64,000 nucleotides of DNA from Gemmatimonadota bacterium (GCA_022825135.1 JAJDYN010000016.1:122281-186280), one strand, 5' to 3'. Shown: positions 1-9,237, counted from the first letter of the stretch. Notes: generated from the sequence alone by a model not told the origin. A program made the numbers and translations.

Positions 1-530
1 TCCCCGGCACTCCGCTCGAAATGGACCAACTCCAGGAACACGTCGGCGAACTCCGCCTCGAGGCGCCCCGTCGGGGTGTTCTCGAACGCCCCCTGGCCCT
101 CCCAGGCGTCCAGCGTACTGTCATCCATGATGTGCAGGGTGCCCACCACGAAGCTGGCGGTCTCACCGGAGGAAACCGTCATCGGCACGGAGTCGCCGGT
201 CAACTCGGGCCCCATCTTGATGAAGAAGTTGTCTTCGTTGGGCAGCTGGGTCCAAAAGGCCTGGTCGCCGACACGGCTGACCACGGTGACGTCGGGGACC
301 CGAAGCAGCGCGCCCTCGAACTGCAGCGCGTTCGTCTCCAGCGACGATGCGGTGATCGGGATGGCGTCGGCAAACGGATCCTCCTCCGGGGCGGTCACAA
401 CGGCGGTGGTCGTCCCGACCGCCGTCACGTTGAGCCAGTAGAGAAACCCCGCGATGCCCAGGAAGGCCACGATCATGAGTGGAAGTGCCGCTTTTTCGGC
501 CGCGCCCCGGCGGGATCCGAGATCGAGCAT
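1..530 (-). CDS. Partial gene: single-pass membrane-anchored protein of unknown function
   Basis: From an ATG at 528-530 the frame stays open to the window edge (176 codons), so the 3' end is missing. The product has a short charged N-terminus (MLDLGSRRGAAEKA) and one hydrophobic helix at about residues 15-37. A Thr/Ala-rich acidic linker and a soluble domain follow, with many Asp, Glu and Phe residues. This looks like a type II membrane anchor with an extracytoplasmic domain. It starts 24 bp after rplQ in the same direction and could be the last gene of that transcript. I do not recognise the family. The plus-strand frames over it are shadows. Confidence 0.6.
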   Translation of the reverse strand, partial: MLDLGSRRGAAEKAALPLMIVAFLGIAGFLYWLNVTAVGTTTAVVTAPEEDPFADAIPITASSLETNALQFEGALLRVPDVTVVSRVGDQAFWTQLPNEDNFFIKMGPELTGDSVPMTVSSGETASFVVGTLHIMDDSTLDAWEGQGAFENTPTGRLEAEFADVFLELVHFERSAG

Positions 531-554
531 GGTCCGGTGCCCCTGCGTTTGAGG

Positions 555-914
555 TTAGTCTCGTTCCACGAGTTCGATGAGAGCCATTTCGGCCGCGTCG
601 CCCCTGCGGTGGCGCAGCTTGAGGATGCGTGTGTACCCGCCCGGACGGCGGGCAAATCCTGGAGCGATCTCGTCGAACAACCTTCCCTGAACATCTCGGT
701 CGGCGATCTTTCGCGCAACGAGCCTGCGGGCGTGGAGGTCGCCCCGCTTCGCCAGCGTAATCAGGCGTTCCGCGTAGGGACGGAGTTCCTTCGCCTTCGC
801 GGTCGTGGTCTCAATTCGCCCGTGCCGAAAGAGCGCGGTCGCCATGTTGCGCAGAACCGCCCGCCGGTGGCTGGCGGTCCGGGAGAGGCTGCGTCCGGTT
901 TTGCGATGGCGCAT
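555..914 (-). CDS. rplQ: 50S ribosomal protein L17
   Basis: Large-subunit protein near the exit tunnel. The 119-residue product begins [12 protein letters not shown], the standard L17 opening. It continues with [16 protein letters not shown] and the [11 protein letters not shown] segment typical of the family. I chose the ATG at 914 over an in-frame TTG eight codons upstream, because the family starts at MRH and TTG would add an unconserved tail. It is the last gene of the alpha operon, directly after rpoA, the usual bacterial order. Confidence 0.97.
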   Translation of the reverse strand: MRHRKTGRSLSRTASHRRAVLRNMATALFRHGRIETTTAKAKELRPYAERLITLAKRGDLHARRLVARKIADRDVQGRLFDEIAPGFARRPGGYTRILKLRHRRGDAAEMALIELVERD

Positions 915-994
915 GAGTCGTCGAGGTTCAGTTGGCAATGCCCGGGGGCAGAAGGCGGATGCCGGCGCGCCGTGGCGGATTCATCCACGGACTG

Positions 995-2116
995 CTAGTC
1001 ATCGGACGGTTCCCCGGCACCCGGGGCGGCTTCTTCCTCGGCCAGGAACCACTCGCCGTCGGGACCCGTCGTCAGCGACATGCCGAGTTCTATGGAGTGT
1101 TCGTCCAGAAACGCGAGGAGTTCTTCCATCGACTTCTGGCCGAAGTTGTCGATGTTGAGGATCTGCTTCTCGGTGCGCCGCACGAGATCGCCAAGGGTGC
1201 GGAGGTTCTCCTTCTGCAGCGAGTTGCGCGATCGCACCGAGATTTCCGTCACTTCCTCGATGGGGCGCGCGAGCTGCATCCGGATGCGTGCGGGCAATGG
1301 GATCGTCCCGGGCACGGGCGGCTCGGGAGCCCCGTTGACACTGAAGCTCAGCATGTACTCGAGGTACCTGCGCACCAGCCCCGCAGCGTTGGCCATCGCC
1401 TGCTCGGGACGAACGGACCCGTCGGTTTCCACTCTGAACGACAGCCGGTCGAAATCGGTACGCTCGCCGACCCGGGTCTCCTCGACCGTGAAGTTTGCAC
1501 GGCGCACCGGATTGTAGATCGCATCGATCGGCACCAGGTCGACCGGAGAACCCTCCGGACGCGGGTGCTGGTCGGAGAGTACGAAGCCACGGCCCTTGTT
1601 GACGTAGAGCTCCATGCTCAGGCTGCGGTCGCCCTCGAGCGTCAGGATGTGCTGGTCCGGATCGAGCACCTCAACGGATGCCGGCGCGTTGATGTCGGCC
1701 GCCGTAACCGGTCCCGCCGCGTCCACGTGAAGGTTGAGCTTGGCTTCGTCCACATCCTCGTCGAGCGTGAGCACAAGCGCCTTGAGGTTCTGAATGACCT
1801 GATGCACGTCCTCCACCACACCCTGGATGGTCTGGTGCTCGTGCACGACGCCCTCTATGCGAAACGCCCATATGGCCGCACCCCGCAACGACGAAACCAG
1901 AGCCCGCCGAACGGAATTGCCCAGCGTATAGCCATAGCCGCGCTCGAGCGGCTGCATGACGAACTCGGCGGTCTTTCCCTTGTCGCTGAAGCCCGTCACC
2001 TCGACGTGCTCGGGAAGTACCAGCCCGGTCAGATCGATCTCCACGCGCTCCTCCGTGGCATATTCGACAGCATCCGTTGGATGAACGGGAAACCCACCCC
2101 CGGGTTTCTTCCGCAC
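995..2116 (-). CDS. rpoA: DNA-directed RNA polymerase alpha subunit
   Basis: Assembly platform of RNA polymerase. The dimerising N-terminal domain carries the signature LERGYGYTLGNSVRRALVSS. The C-terminal domain (EISVRSRNSLQKENLRTLGDL...EKQILNIDNFGQKSMEEL) binds UP elements and activators. At 373 residues it is longer than the usual 315-330. The extra length lies in an N-terminal leader of about 25 residues, internal insertions and an acidic C-terminal tail. It starts 7 bp after the rpsD stop, within the rpsM-K-D-rpoA-rplQ series. Confidence 0.97.
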   Translation of the reverse strand: MRKKPGGGFPVHPTDAVEYATEERVEIDLTGLVLPEHVEVTGFSDKGKTAEFVMQPLERGYGYTLGNSVRRALVSSLRGAAIWAFRIEGVVHEHQTIQGVVEDVHQVIQNLKALVLTLDEDVDEAKLNLHVDAAGPVTAADINAPASVEVLDPDQHILTLEGDRSLSMELYVNKGRGFVLSDQHPRPEGSPVDLVPIDAIYNPVRRANFTVEETRVGERTDFDRLSFRVETDGSVRPEQAMANAAGLVRRYLEYMLSFSVNGAPEPPVPGTIPLPARIRMQLARPIEEVTEISVRSRNSLQKENLRTLGDLVRRTEKQILNIDNFGQKSMEELLAFLDEHSIELGMSLTTGPDGEWFLAEEEAAPGAGEPSDD

Positions 2117-2123
2117 GTCTGAA

Positions 2124-2759
2124 TCACTTCGAGTACAGCTCCACGATCAGCTGCTCCTGGACGGCCATCGGCACGTCCTGACGGGTCGGGAGCCGCAGCA
2201 CCCGTCCCACCCGCGTCTTCTCGTCGACCGCCAGCCATTCGGCGGTGTCGGGACGGACACGTGACTCGAGGCTGGCCTGAACCGGGAGCAGATCCCGCGA
2301 CCTGGCCTTCATCGCGATATCGTCCCCGCCTTGCACCGCATAGCTGGGGATGTCCACGATGCGGCCGTTCACTTCCACGTGGCGGTGACGGACCAGCTGC
2401 CGCGCCTGGCTGCGACTCGCTGCGAAACCGAGCCGGAACACGACGTTGTCCAGGCGTCGCTCGAGGGCCACGAGCAGGTTCTCTCCGGTCACGCCCGATT
2501 GGTGAGCCGCCCTGTTGAACAGGTTGCGGAACTGCTTCTCGTGCAGCCCGTAGATTCGCTTGGTCTTCTGCTTTTCGCGCAGCTGGACCGCGTAGTCGGA
2601 GCGTTTCCGGCGACGGGCCTGTGCGGGACCGTGCTGGCCGGGCGGATATGCCCTGCGCTCGATCGGACATTTCTCCGTGTAGCACTTCAGGCCCTTCAGG
2701 AAGAGCTTCTGCCCCTCCCGACGGCAAAGCTTGCAAACAGGTCCGGTGTAACGCGCCAT
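2124..2759 (-). CDS. rpsD: 30S ribosomal protein S4
   Basis: Primary 16S rRNA-binding protein and, in many bacteria, repressor of the alpha operon. The 211-residue product starts [16 protein letters not shown]. It has four Cys (CKLC...C...C, residues 9, 12, 26, 31), so this is the zinc-binding C+ form. The S4 RNA-binding domain follows ([21 protein letters not shown]) and [14 protein letters not shown] is conserved. It lies between rpsK and rpoA as usual. Confidence 0.97.
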   Translation of the reverse strand: MARYTGPVCKLCRREGQKLFLKGLKCYTEKCPIERRAYPPGQHGPAQARRRKRSDYAVQLREKQKTKRIYGLHEKQFRNLFNRAAHQSGVTGENLLVALERRLDNVVFRLGFAASRSQARQLVRHRHVEVNGRIVDIPSYAVQGGDDIAMKARSRDLLPVQASLESRVRPDTAEWLAVDEKTRVGRVLRLPTRQDVPMAVQEQLIVELYSK

Positions 2760-2771
2760 CCGTTTCCCTTC

Positions 2772-3167
2772 CTATACCCGGCGCTTCTTGGGTGGCCGGC
2801 AACCGTTGTGCGGCAGCGGCGTGACGTCCTCGATCGCCATGATGTGCAGCCCCGCCGCGTAGAGTGCCTGTATGGCGGACTCGCGGCCCGAGCCGGGACC
2901 CTGGACGCGCACGCTGACGCGCCGGACCCCGAGGCTCACGGCTTCCCGGCCGGCCTGCTCGGCAGCGACCGTGGCGGCGAAGGGAGTCGACTTCTTGGAG
3001 CCCTTGAACCCCGCCTTGCCGGCGCTCGACCAGACGACCGTATTGCCCGCCGAATCGGTGATGGTGATGATCGTGTTGTTGAAGGTCGCCTTGATGTGCG
3101 CCACGCCTTCGGCTTCCACGACCTTCTTCGCCCGCCGGACCCGTGCCGGCTTTCGTCCCTTTGCCAC
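2772..3167 (-). CDS. rpsK: 30S ribosomal protein S11
   Basis: Platform protein of the small subunit, contacting mRNA and S7 near the E site. The 131-residue product carries [16 protein letters not shown] and the C-terminal [15 protein letters not shown], both diagnostic. It lies 18 bp after rpsM and 12 bp before rpsD in the alpha operon. Confidence 0.97.
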   Translation of the reverse strand: MAKGRKPARVRRAKKVVEAEGVAHIKATFNNTIITITDSAGNTVVWSSAGKAGFKGSKKSTPFAATVAAEQAGREAVSLGVRRVSVRVQGPGSGRESAIQALYAAGLHIMAIEDVTPLPHNGCRPPKKRRV

Positions 3168-3185
3168 GCGCGTTCTTCCTCGGCC

Positions 3186-3566
3186 CTACTTCCTGGGCGC
3201 CTTCTTCTTGCCGGCGATGGCCCGGCGGCGGCCCTTGTGGGTGCGGGCATTCGTGTGAGTTCTCTGCCCTCGCACGGGCAATCCCCGGCGATGGCGCAAT
3301 CCGCGGTAGCAGCCGATGTCCATCAGCCGCTTGATGTTCATCGACACCTCGGTCCTGAGCGCGCCCTCGACCTTCAGCTCCGTCTCGATCTGCCTGCGCA
3401 GCCTGCTGACATCCTCGTCGCTGAGGTTGAAGGTGCGCTTGTCGGGATCCACGCCGGTCGCGTCCAGAATCTCCCTGGCGCGGGTGGGCCCGACCCCGTA
3501 GATGTAGGTGAGCGCTACTTCGACGCGCTTGTTTCGCGGAAGATCGACGCCTGCGATTCGTGCCAC
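3186..3566 (-). CDS. rpsM: 30S ribosomal protein S13 (GTG start)
   Basis: Head protein of the small subunit, contacting the P-site tRNA and 50S bridges. The product begins [20 protein letters not shown] after a GTG at 3564-3566. Helix-two-turn-helix and the basic tail [17 protein letters not shown] are present. The open frame extends upstream, but only the GTG gives the conserved (M)ARIAGVDLP start, for 126 residues. It follows rpmJ by 28 bp. Confidence 0.95.
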   Translation of the reverse strand: MARIAGVDLPRNKRVEVALTYIYGVGPTRAREILDATGVDPDKRTFNLSDEDVSRLRRQIETELKVEGALRTEVSMNIKRLMDIGCYRGLRHRRGLPVRGQRTHTNARTHKGRRRAIAGKKKAPRK

Positions 3567-3594
3567 GGCTCGCGTTCCGAAACTCGGGAGATCC

Positions 3595-3711
3595 CTAACC
3601 CTGCCGCTGCTTGTGGCGGGGGTTGCGTGCGCAGATGACGCGGACGACGCCACGCCTGCGGATCACCTTGCAGTGCTCGCAGATGGCCTTCACGCTGCTC
3701 CGCACTTTCAT
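3595..3711 (-). CDS. rpmJ: 50S ribosomal protein L36 (38 residues)
   Basis: The frame on the minus strand reads [20 protein letters not shown] and continues to [11 protein letters not shown] and a TAG at 3595-3597. It is full-length L36, with the zinc ligands C11, C14, C27 and H32 (C+ form). It lies between map and rpsM, where infA-rpmJ is normally found, but no infA precedes it. It is the first gene downstream of the duplicated promoter-like element at 3751-3821. Confidence 0.95.
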   Translation of the reverse strand: MKVRSSVKAICEHCKVIRRRGVVRVICARNPRHKQRQG

Positions 3712-3750
3712 TTCGGCTGGTCCTCGGCGACGGGGTGGTCTGCTTCACTG

Positions 3751-3810
3751 CATAGAACTTGAAAGATAACCGAAAGCCCGCATAGAACTTGAAAGATAAC
3801 CGAAAGCCCG
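3751..3810 (-). repeat. Exact 30-bp tandem duplication carrying a -10-like element
   Basis: Positions 3751-3780 and 3781-3810 are identical over 30 bp with no spacer. On the minus strand each unit reads GGCTTTCGGTTATCTTTCAA at its core, followed by GTTCTATG. Each copy therefore holds one TATCTT -10-like hexamer (3763-3768 and 3793-3798). The repeat fills most of the 121-bp gap between map and rpmJ. Confidence 0.9.
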
Positions 3811-3821
3811 TTGGGGCTCAA
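3793..3821 (-). promoter_or_regulatory. Candidate promoter for rpmJ-rpsM-rpsK-rpsD-rpoA-rplQ
   Basis: On the minus strand TTGAGC (3816-3821, just before the map stop) is followed after 17 bp by TATCTT (3793-3798). The second repeat copy places another TATCTT at 3763-3768, 30 bp downstream, so two start points are possible. The TATCTT core matches the one found before rpsL. Inferred from sequence only. Confidence 0.5.
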
Positions 3822-3832
3822 TGGCAATTCCG

Positions 3833-4609
3833 TCATGTAGAGGCGGACACCGGGCGGGGGGAAGCGGTCAGCACCCGCGCGCGCTTCCCGGTGATGGCTA
3901 CGGTGTGCTCGAAGTGCGCGGAGCGCGAACCATCGCTGGTCACGACGGTCCATCCGTCGTCGAGGGTGCGGATGGAACCGGCCCCGGCCGTGAGCATGGG
4001 TTCGATGGCCAGGACCATTCCGGCGAGCAGCCGCGGACCCTGTCCGGGACGTCCGAAGTTGGGCACCTGAGGCGCTTCGTGCACCTCCCGCCCCACCCCG
4101 TGGCCCACCAGGTCGCGGACGACGGCGAACCCGGTCCCGCGAACGGTGCCTTCCACCGCCGCGCCGATATCACCGACATGGTTTCCCGGCACGGCCGCGG
4201 CGATGGCCCGATCCAGAGCCTCCCTGGTGACCTCCAGCAGCCGGCGCGTCGCCGCGTCCACGTCCCCGACCGTGAATGTGCTCGCCGAATCGGAGCACCA
4301 TCCCCTGAGCCTGACCCCCACATCCAGCGAAACGATGTCGCCGTCCTCCAGGACGCGGCGCCGGCTGGGAATCCCATGCACGACCTCCGCATTGGTCGAG
4401 GTGCACACCGCGCCCGGGAAACCGTACAGCCCCTTGAATGCCGGAACCGCTCCGTCGTGGGAGCGGATGAAATCCTCGGACAGGCGGTCGAGCTCGGCCG
4501 TCGTTACACCGGGACGCACGACATCTTCCAACACGGCGAGCAGTTCGCCGATGATGGCTCCGCCGCGAGCGATTTCGGCGATCTCGGGTTCGCTCTTCAG
4601 TCGAATCAC
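3833..4609 (-). CDS. map: Type I methionine aminopeptidase (GTG start)
   Basis: Removes the initiator Met from nascent proteins; a two-metal cytosolic hydrolase. All ligands are visible in 258 residues: D96 (SLDVG), D107 (CSDSASTF), H170 (GHGVG), E203 (AIEPM) and E234 (HFEHT), plus the catalytic H79 (VVHGIP). The start is GTG at 4607-4609, overlapping the adk stop as GTGA, which implies coupling. The secY-adk-map order is the classic end of the spc operon. Confidence 0.96.
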   Translation of the reverse strand: MIRLKSEPEIAEIARGGAIIGELLAVLEDVVRPGVTTAELDRLSEDFIRSHDGAVPAFKGLYGFPGAVCTSTNAEVVHGIPSRRRVLEDGDIVSLDVGVRLRGWCSDSASTFTVGDVDAATRRLLEVTREALDRAIAAAVPGNHVGDIGAAVEGTVRGTGFAVVRDLVGHGVGREVHEAPQVPNFGRPGQGPRLLAGMVLAIEPMLTAGAGSIRTLDDGWTVVTSDGSRSAHFEHTVAITGKRARVLTASPRPVSAST

Positions 4610-5292
4610 TTGGTTCCGTTGGACCTCGGTTCAGTCTCACGCGCCGGCATGCTCCGCAAGGCCGCCCGCACGGACCGATACGTCTCTTCGATGCCCTGCG
4701 TGCCGTCCAGGCGCGCCACCGGCGGCGCCCCTTGCTCGTAGTACGCGATGATGGGTTCCGTCTGCGCTTCGTAGACCCGGAGCCGGCGCAGGATGGTCCG
4801 TGGACGATCGTCCTTCCGATGGATCAGGGGCTCCCCGGTCTCGTCGCAGACACCGTCTACGCGTGGGGGATCGTCGTGAATGTTGTAGACCCGCCCCTTC
4901 GGGCTGATGCGGCGCCCACCGATTCGGCGCAGCACGACCCGCTCGGGCACGTCCAGGACGACGACACCCTCCACGGCCCGTCCCGTGCGCGCGAGCGCGT
5001 CGTCCAGGGCCCGCGCCTGGGGCAGCGTACGAGGAAAGCCGTCGAAGAGAATCGGCGCGTCCGCGGGCAGCCCCTCGAGGGTTTCCTCCACCAGTGCGAC
5101 GATCACCTCGTCCGGCACCAGCTCGCCCGCATCCATGTAGCGCCGCGCGGCCTCACCCAGCTCGGTGCCCGCCTGGCGCGCGGCGCGAAGCAGATCTCCC
5201 GTGGCGATCTTGCGAAAGCCCACATCGCGGATGAGCTTCGCGCTCTGCGTGCCCTTGCCGGCGCCGGGAGGGCCCAGGAAAACGGCGATCAC
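4606..5292 (-). CDS. adk: Adenylate kinase (GTG start)
   Basis: Interconverts ATP + AMP and 2 ADP. The P-loop GPPGAGKGT lies at residues 7-15. The AMP-binding region includes FDGFPRTLPQA, and the long LID spans GRRISPKGRVYN to HRKDDRP. The LID lacks the four-ligand zinc set and fits the hydrogen-bonded Gram-negative type. Length is 228, slightly above the usual 215-220 because of a basic C-terminal tail. It overlaps map by 4 bp. Confidence 0.96.
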   Translation of the reverse strand: MIAVFLGPPGAGKGTQSAKLIRDVGFRKIATGDLLRAARQAGTELGEAARRYMDAGELVPDEVIVALVEETLEGLPADAPILFDGFPRTLPQARALDDALARTGRAVEGVVVLDVPERVVLRRIGGRRISPKGRVYNIHDDPPRVDGVCDETGEPLIHRKDDRPRTILRRLRVYEAQTEPIIAYYEQGAPPVARLDGTQGIEETYRSVRAALRSMPARETEPRSNGTK

Positions 5293-5334
5293 GGTGCTTG
5301 CCGCGGAGCTTCCGCAGCGCTCACGCGGGCCGCA

Positions 5335-6648
5335 TCAGACGTAGCGCCCACGGCCCCGCATCTTGACCCTCCCCTTCTTCATGAAGCCGTCATAGTGGCG
5401 AAGAAGCAGGTGTTGCTGGGCCTGCTGGACGGTGTCCAGCCCTACCCCGACCACGATCAGCAGGCTGGTGCCCCCGAAGAAGAACGTCTGGATGTTGAAC
5501 CAGTCGAAGATCCAGAAGGGCAGCAGCGCGATGATGGCAAGGTAGATCGAGCCCGGAAGGGTGATGCGCGTCAGGATCCTGTCGATGTACTCGGCGGTGC
5601 GCGCGCCCGGCTTGACCCCGGGGATGAATGCTCCCTGCTTCTTCAGGTTCTCCGCCAGGTCCACGGGATTGAAGATGATGGCCGTGTAGAAGTAGGTGAA
5701 GAAGAGGATCAGGAGGGAGTAGCTCCCGTAGTAGAGCCAGCTCCCCGGCTGGAAGAGATCCGAGATCTCGCGCAGAAAGCCGGCGCTCGAGAAGGCCGCG
5801 AGCGTGCCCGGCACGATGATGAACGACTGCGCGAAGATGATCGGCATGACGCCGGCCGAATTCACGCGCAGCGGAACGAAGCTCTTCTGGCCTTCGCGGA
5901 TGCGACCGCGCCCCATCACCTTGCGTGGTATCTGAACCGGGATCTTGCGGGCCGCCATGGTCATCGCCACCACCCCCGCGGTTACCCCCACGACCACGGC
6001 CCCCAGTGCGGCAAGGCCGACCACGCTTATCTCTCCGACCACGAACGACTCCCAGGTCCGGCCGATCGCCGCCGGGAATCCCTCGATGATGGAGAAGAAG
6101 ATCAGCAGCGACATGCCGTTGCCGATGCCGTGTTCGGTAATCTGCTCGCCCAGCCACATGACGAAGACGGCGCCGACGGTGAGCGCAACGACGGTGGTGA
6201 ACATGAACAGCAGGCCGGGGGTGCGAACCGCGCCGGGAATGCTGGACAGGAACACCGCGTAGCCGTAGGCCTGGATGATGGACAGCACGACCGTCGTATA
6301 GCGCGTCCACTGGGTGAGCTTCTTGCGCCCCTGCTCTCCTTCCTTCTGCAGCTTCTCGATCGTGGGAACCACCGCGGAGAGCAGCTGGAACATGATCGAG
6401 GCGGAGATATAGGGCATGATGCCGAGCGCCAGGATCGTGGCCCGGCTGAGGCCGCCCCCCACGAACATGTCGTAGATCCCGAACAGCGTGTTGCTCAGCT
6501 GCCCGAACTGCTGCCGCAGGATGTTCACATCGAGGCCGGGCACGGTGATGTGCGCCCCCAGCCTGTAGACGAGAAGGATGAACAGCGTGAAGAGGATCTT
6601 CTGCTTCAGTTCCGGGACCCGGAACAGGTTGGGAATCGGGTTCGCCAT
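5335..6648 (-). CDS. secY: Protein translocase channel subunit SecY
   Basis: Pore subunit of the Sec translocon in the inner membrane. The 437-residue product has ten hydrophobic segments. It has the plug region (YDMFVGGGLSRATILALGIMPYISASIMFQLL) and the cytoplasmic loop PRKVMGRGR with FVPLRVNSAGVMPIIFAQS. The C-terminus RHYDGFMKKGRVKMRGR is the SecA/ribosome contact. SecE, its partner, is encoded at 30707-30913. Confidence 0.97.
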   Translation of the reverse strand: MANPIPNLFRVPELKQKILFTLFILLVYRLGAHITVPGLDVNILRQQFGQLSNTLFGIYDMFVGGGLSRATILALGIMPYISASIMFQLLSAVVPTIEKLQKEGEQGRKKLTQWTRYTTVVLSIIQAYGYAVFLSSIPGAVRTPGLLFMFTTVVALTVGAVFVMWLGEQITEHGIGNGMSLLIFFSIIEGFPAAIGRTWESFVVGEISVVGLAALGAVVVGVTAGVVAMTMAARKIPVQIPRKVMGRGRIREGQKSFVPLRVNSAGVMPIIFAQSFIIVPGTLAAFSSAGFLREISDLFQPGSWLYYGSYSLLILFFTYFYTAIIFNPVDLAENLKKQGAFIPGVKPGARTAEYIDRILTRITLPGSIYLAIIALLPFWIFDWFNIQTFFFGGTSLLIVVGVGLDTVQQAQQHLLLRHYDGFMKKGRVKMRGRGRYV

Positions 6649-6674
6649 CCTTTACCCCGTTTCGCGGATTGACG

Positions 6675-7124
6675 TCAGCGGGCGCCGGACACGGTCACCG
6701 TGCCCCCGGCGGCTTCGATCTTGCGGCGCGCGGACGCGCTGAACGCGTGCGCCTCGACATGCATCGCCCGCTCCGCTTCACCCGTTCCGAGCACCTTTAC
6801 CGGCTTCCGGCCGCCGCCCGCCACCCCGGCCTGGACGAGCGCCTTCAGGGTGACCCGGTCGGTGTCGAGCCGGTTCAGGTCGCCAACGTTGATGACCGCG
6901 TATTCGACGCGCCCCCGGTTCTTGAACCCCCGCTTGGGGATGCGCCGCTGCAGGGGCATCTGCCCGCCCTCGAACCAGGCGGGAACGGTGCCGCCACTTC
7001 TGGACTTCTGACCGTTGTGCCCCCTGCCGGCGGTCTTGCCCAGTCCGGAGCCGGGTCCGCGCCCGACGCGCTTGCGCACCTTGCGTGATCCCGGTGCGGG
7101 GCTCAGCCGGTGAAGTTCTGACAT
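6675..7124 (-). CDS. rplO: 50S ribosomal protein L15
   Basis: Late-assembling large-subunit protein. The product starts MSELHRLSPAPGSRKVRKRV and has the glycine-rich RNA-binding stretch GRGPGSGLGKTAGRGHNGQ, followed by GGQMPLQRRIPKRGF. I chose the ATG at 7124 because family members begin just before the LxxLSPAPGS motif. An ATG five codons upstream is possible. It is downstream of rpmD and upstream of secY. Confidence 0.95.
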   Translation of the reverse strand: MSELHRLSPAPGSRKVRKRVGRGPGSGLGKTAGRGHNGQKSRSGGTVPAWFEGGQMPLQRRIPKRGFKNRGRVEYAVINVGDLNRLDTDRVTLKALVQAGVAGGGRKPVKVLGTGEAERAMHVEAHAFSASARRKIEAAGGTVTVSGAR

Positions 7125-7142
7125 CGGTGCGATCTCCATCGT

Positions 7143-7337
7143 TCAGGTGACTTCGGTGACTTCCACCAGGTGGCTGACCTTGCGGATCATGCCCCGAATG
7201 GCCGAGGTGTCGGTGTGGACAACCGACTGCTGGTGCCTGCGGATCCCCAGGGCGCGCAATGTCCTCCGGTGCTTGCTCAGCCTCCCGATGCCGCTGCGCA
7301 CCTGCTTTATCCGGATCTTTCCGGGCGTGTCGGACAC
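7143..7337 (-). CDS. rpmD: 50S ribosomal protein L30 (GTG start)
   Basis: Small large-subunit protein of 64 residues. [27 protein letters not shown] is the core signature and VRGMI-type sequence appears as [14 protein letters not shown]. The start codon is GTG (7335-7337), 3 bp after the rpsE stop. It lies between rpsE and rplO as expected in the spc operon. Confidence 0.95.
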   Translation of the reverse strand: MSDTPGKIRIKQVRSGIGRLSKHRRTLRALGIRRHQQSVVHTDTSAIRGMIRKVSHLVEVTEVT

Positions 7338-7340
7338 GGT

Positions 7341-7859
7341 CTAGCCTCCCAGTTCTTCGACGCTGATGCCGCGCTCGCGCGCGACCTGCTCGGGCGTGGC
7401 CAGCCGCGTCAGGCCGTTCAGCGTCGCCTTGACCACGTTGATGGGGTTGTTCGAACCGAGACTCTTGGTCAGCACGTCGGTGACCCCCGCCGCCTCCAGC
7501 ACCGCCCGAACCGGACCGCCGGCGATCACCCCGGTACCTGGCGCCGCGGGACGCAGAAGCACCCGCCCGGCGCCCCACTGGCCGATGATCTCATGAGGGA
7601 GAGTGCCGCGAACGATCGACACCCTCTGCATGTTCCGCCGTGCCCGCTCGAATGCCTTGCGGATGGCCTCCGCAACGTCGCTGGCCTTGGCCAGCGCAAC
7701 GCCCATGTTGCCCTTCTGGTCGCCCACCGAGACCAGCGCGGTGAACGAGAAGCGGCGTCCGCCCTTCACCACCTTGGCGACGCGGTTTATGTGGATGACG
7801 TTCTCGACAAGTTCGCTCTCTCGCGAGCGGTCGCCGTCGCTACCTCTTTTTCTTGCCAT
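7341..7859 (-). CDS. rpsE: 30S ribosomal protein S5
   Basis: Fidelity protein of the small subunit. The dsRNA-binding N-terminal half ([20 protein letters not shown]) is followed by [21 protein letters not shown] and the C-terminal [24 protein letters not shown], all diagnostic. Length is 172. The ATG overlaps the rplR stop by one base (TGATG), suggesting coupling. Confidence 0.97.
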   Translation of the reverse strand: MARKRGSDGDRSRESELVENVIHINRVAKVVKGGRRFSFTALVSVGDQKGNMGVALAKASDVAEAIRKAFERARRNMQRVSIVRGTLPHEIIGQWGAGRVLLRPAAPGTGVIAGGPVRAVLEAAGVTDVLTKSLGSNNPINVVKATLNGLTRLATPEQVARERGISVEELGG

Positions 7860-8248
7860 CAGAAGTTCAACCCTCCCTCGCGCGCGCCTTCGGCAAAAGC
7901 CTTCACCCTGCCGTGATACTGGTACCCGCCGCGGTCGAATACCGCCGTGCCGATACCCTCCGAACGAGCACGATCGGCCAGCATCCTGCCCGCCGCCCGG
8001 GCTCGCTCGACTCCCGGGTTGCGGGACTCGGTCTCGAACTCACGGAGAGCTGCGGACCGGGTGGAGATCCCGACCAGCGTGCGTCCAAGGTCGTCGTCCA
8101 CCAGCTGCCCCTCCATGTGCTTCAGGGAACGGAACACCACGAGCCGCGGGCGTTCGGCGGAGCCGTTCACACGCTTGCGGACCCTGCGATGCCGCCGGAT
8201 GCGCTGCAGGCGCCGACTCCTTCTCAACTTCGAACTCTTTGCGGTCAC
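7859..8248 (-). CDS. rplR: 50S ribosomal protein L18 (GTG start)
   Basis: 5S rRNA-binding protein. The product contains [19 protein letters not shown] and ends in [24 protein letters not shown], standard for L18. I chose the GTG at 8246-8248, which has GAGG four bases upstream and gives 129 residues. The much longer open frame upstream overlaps rplF and is not conserved. Confidence 0.94.
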   Translation of the reverse strand: MTAKSSKLRRSRRLQRIRRHRRVRKRVNGSAERPRLVVFRSLKHMEGQLVDDDLGRTLVGISTRSAALREFETESRNPGVERARAAGRMLADRARSEGIGTAVFDRGGYQYHGRVKAFAEGAREGGLNF

Positions 8249-8271
8249 GGTTTCCTCGCTGTGCGGGGCGA

Positions 8272-8811
8272 CTACGATGCGGCGGTCTTGCCGACCTTGC
8301 GACGGATCTGCTCGCCCTGGTAGCGCACGCCCTTGCCCTTGTACGGCTCCGGGGGCCGGAACGACCGGATTTCGGCCGCCACCTGTCCCACCTTCTGCTT
8401 GTCGATCCCGTGCACCACCACGACGTCCTGTCTCGGACACTCGAGGGTGATGCCTTCGGGCTCCGGGTAGTCGATGGTATGGGAGTATCCCAGGCTCAGG
8501 ACCAGTTCCTTGCCCTTCTTCTGTGCCCGGTATCCCACGCCCACGATCTCCAGCGTCTTGCTGTACCCGGTCGTCACGCCGTGCACCATGTTGGCGATGA
8601 GCGCGCGCGTGAGACCATGAAGCGACCGGTGCACGCGGCCGTCCGAGGGCCTCCGCACGACGACTTCACTCTTGCCCACGTGGACGGTCATGGCGGGATG
8701 CACGTCGAGGGTCAGTTCGCCCCTTGGTCCCTTGACCGTCAGGACTGGCCCGCTCGAGTCAACGGTCACTCCGCCCGGAATGGCGACCGGCAGTTTACCT
8801 ATGCGCGACAT
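8272..8811 (-). CDS. rplF: 50S ribosomal protein L6
   Basis: Large-subunit protein near the factor-binding site. It is 179 residues with two homologous domains. It starts [15 protein letters not shown] and has [29 protein letters not shown], ending [19 protein letters not shown]...K. It is between rpsH and rplR as expected. Confidence 0.97.
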   Translation of the reverse strand: MSRIGKLPVAIPGGVTVDSSGPVLTVKGPRGELTLDVHPAMTVHVGKSEVVVRRPSDGRVHRSLHGLTRALIANMVHGVTTGYSKTLEIVGVGYRAQKKGKELVLSLGYSHTIDYPEPEGITLECPRQDVVVVHGIDKQKVGQVAAEIRSFRPPEPYKGKGVRYQGEQIRRKVGKTAAS

Positions 8812-8841
8812 ACGTTTACGTCGTGGTTGATGGAATCCTGG

Positions 8842-9237
8842 CTACCACACGATCGCCAGCACCTCGCCGCCTACGCCTTCCTTGCGCGCCGTGCGGTCGG
8901 AGAGTACACCCCGGGACGTCGACAGAATCGCCATCCCCAGGCCGTTCCTGACCCTGGGGATATCCTGCCGGCCCACGTACCGCCGCCTTCCGGGCGACGA
9001 GAACCGCTCGATATGCCGGATGACCGGGCGACCTTCGTCGCGATACTTCAGGTAGACGCGCAGAACCCCATGGGCTCCGTCGTCGAGCACCTTGTAGCCG
9101 AAGACGAAATGGTTCTCGCCGAGCAGCCGGGCAATCTCGATCTTCATCCGGGAGACGGGCATGTCCGCCCAGCGGTGGCCCGCCTGTCCGGCGTTGCGCA
9201 ACCGGGTCAGCATATCGGCAATCGGGTCCGTCATCAT
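8842..9237 (-). CDS. rpsH: 30S ribosomal protein S8
   Basis: Primary 16S rRNA-binding protein and, in E. coli, the spc operon repressor. It begins [16 protein letters not shown] and ends [22 protein letters not shown], both hallmarks. Length is 131. Two adjacent ATGs make the start ambiguous by one codon. Only 42 bp separate it from the rplE stop, leaving no room for rpsN (S14), which normally lies between the two. Confidence 0.97.
   Translation of the reverse strand: MMTDPIADMLTRLRNAGQAGHRWADMPVSRMKIEIARLLGENHFVFGYKVLDDGAHGVLRVYLKYRDEGRPVIRHIERFSSPGRRRYVGRQDIPRVRNGLGMAILSTSRGVLSDRTARKEGVGGEVLAIVW

Noticed and set aside
932..2122. Long plus-strand frames opposite rpoA, rpoC, rpoB, secY and other ribosomal genes (for example 932-2122, 18779-23326, 23945-27856)
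   Set aside because: They lie exactly opposite strongly conserved genes and show only the biased composition produced by high-GC codon use on the other strand.
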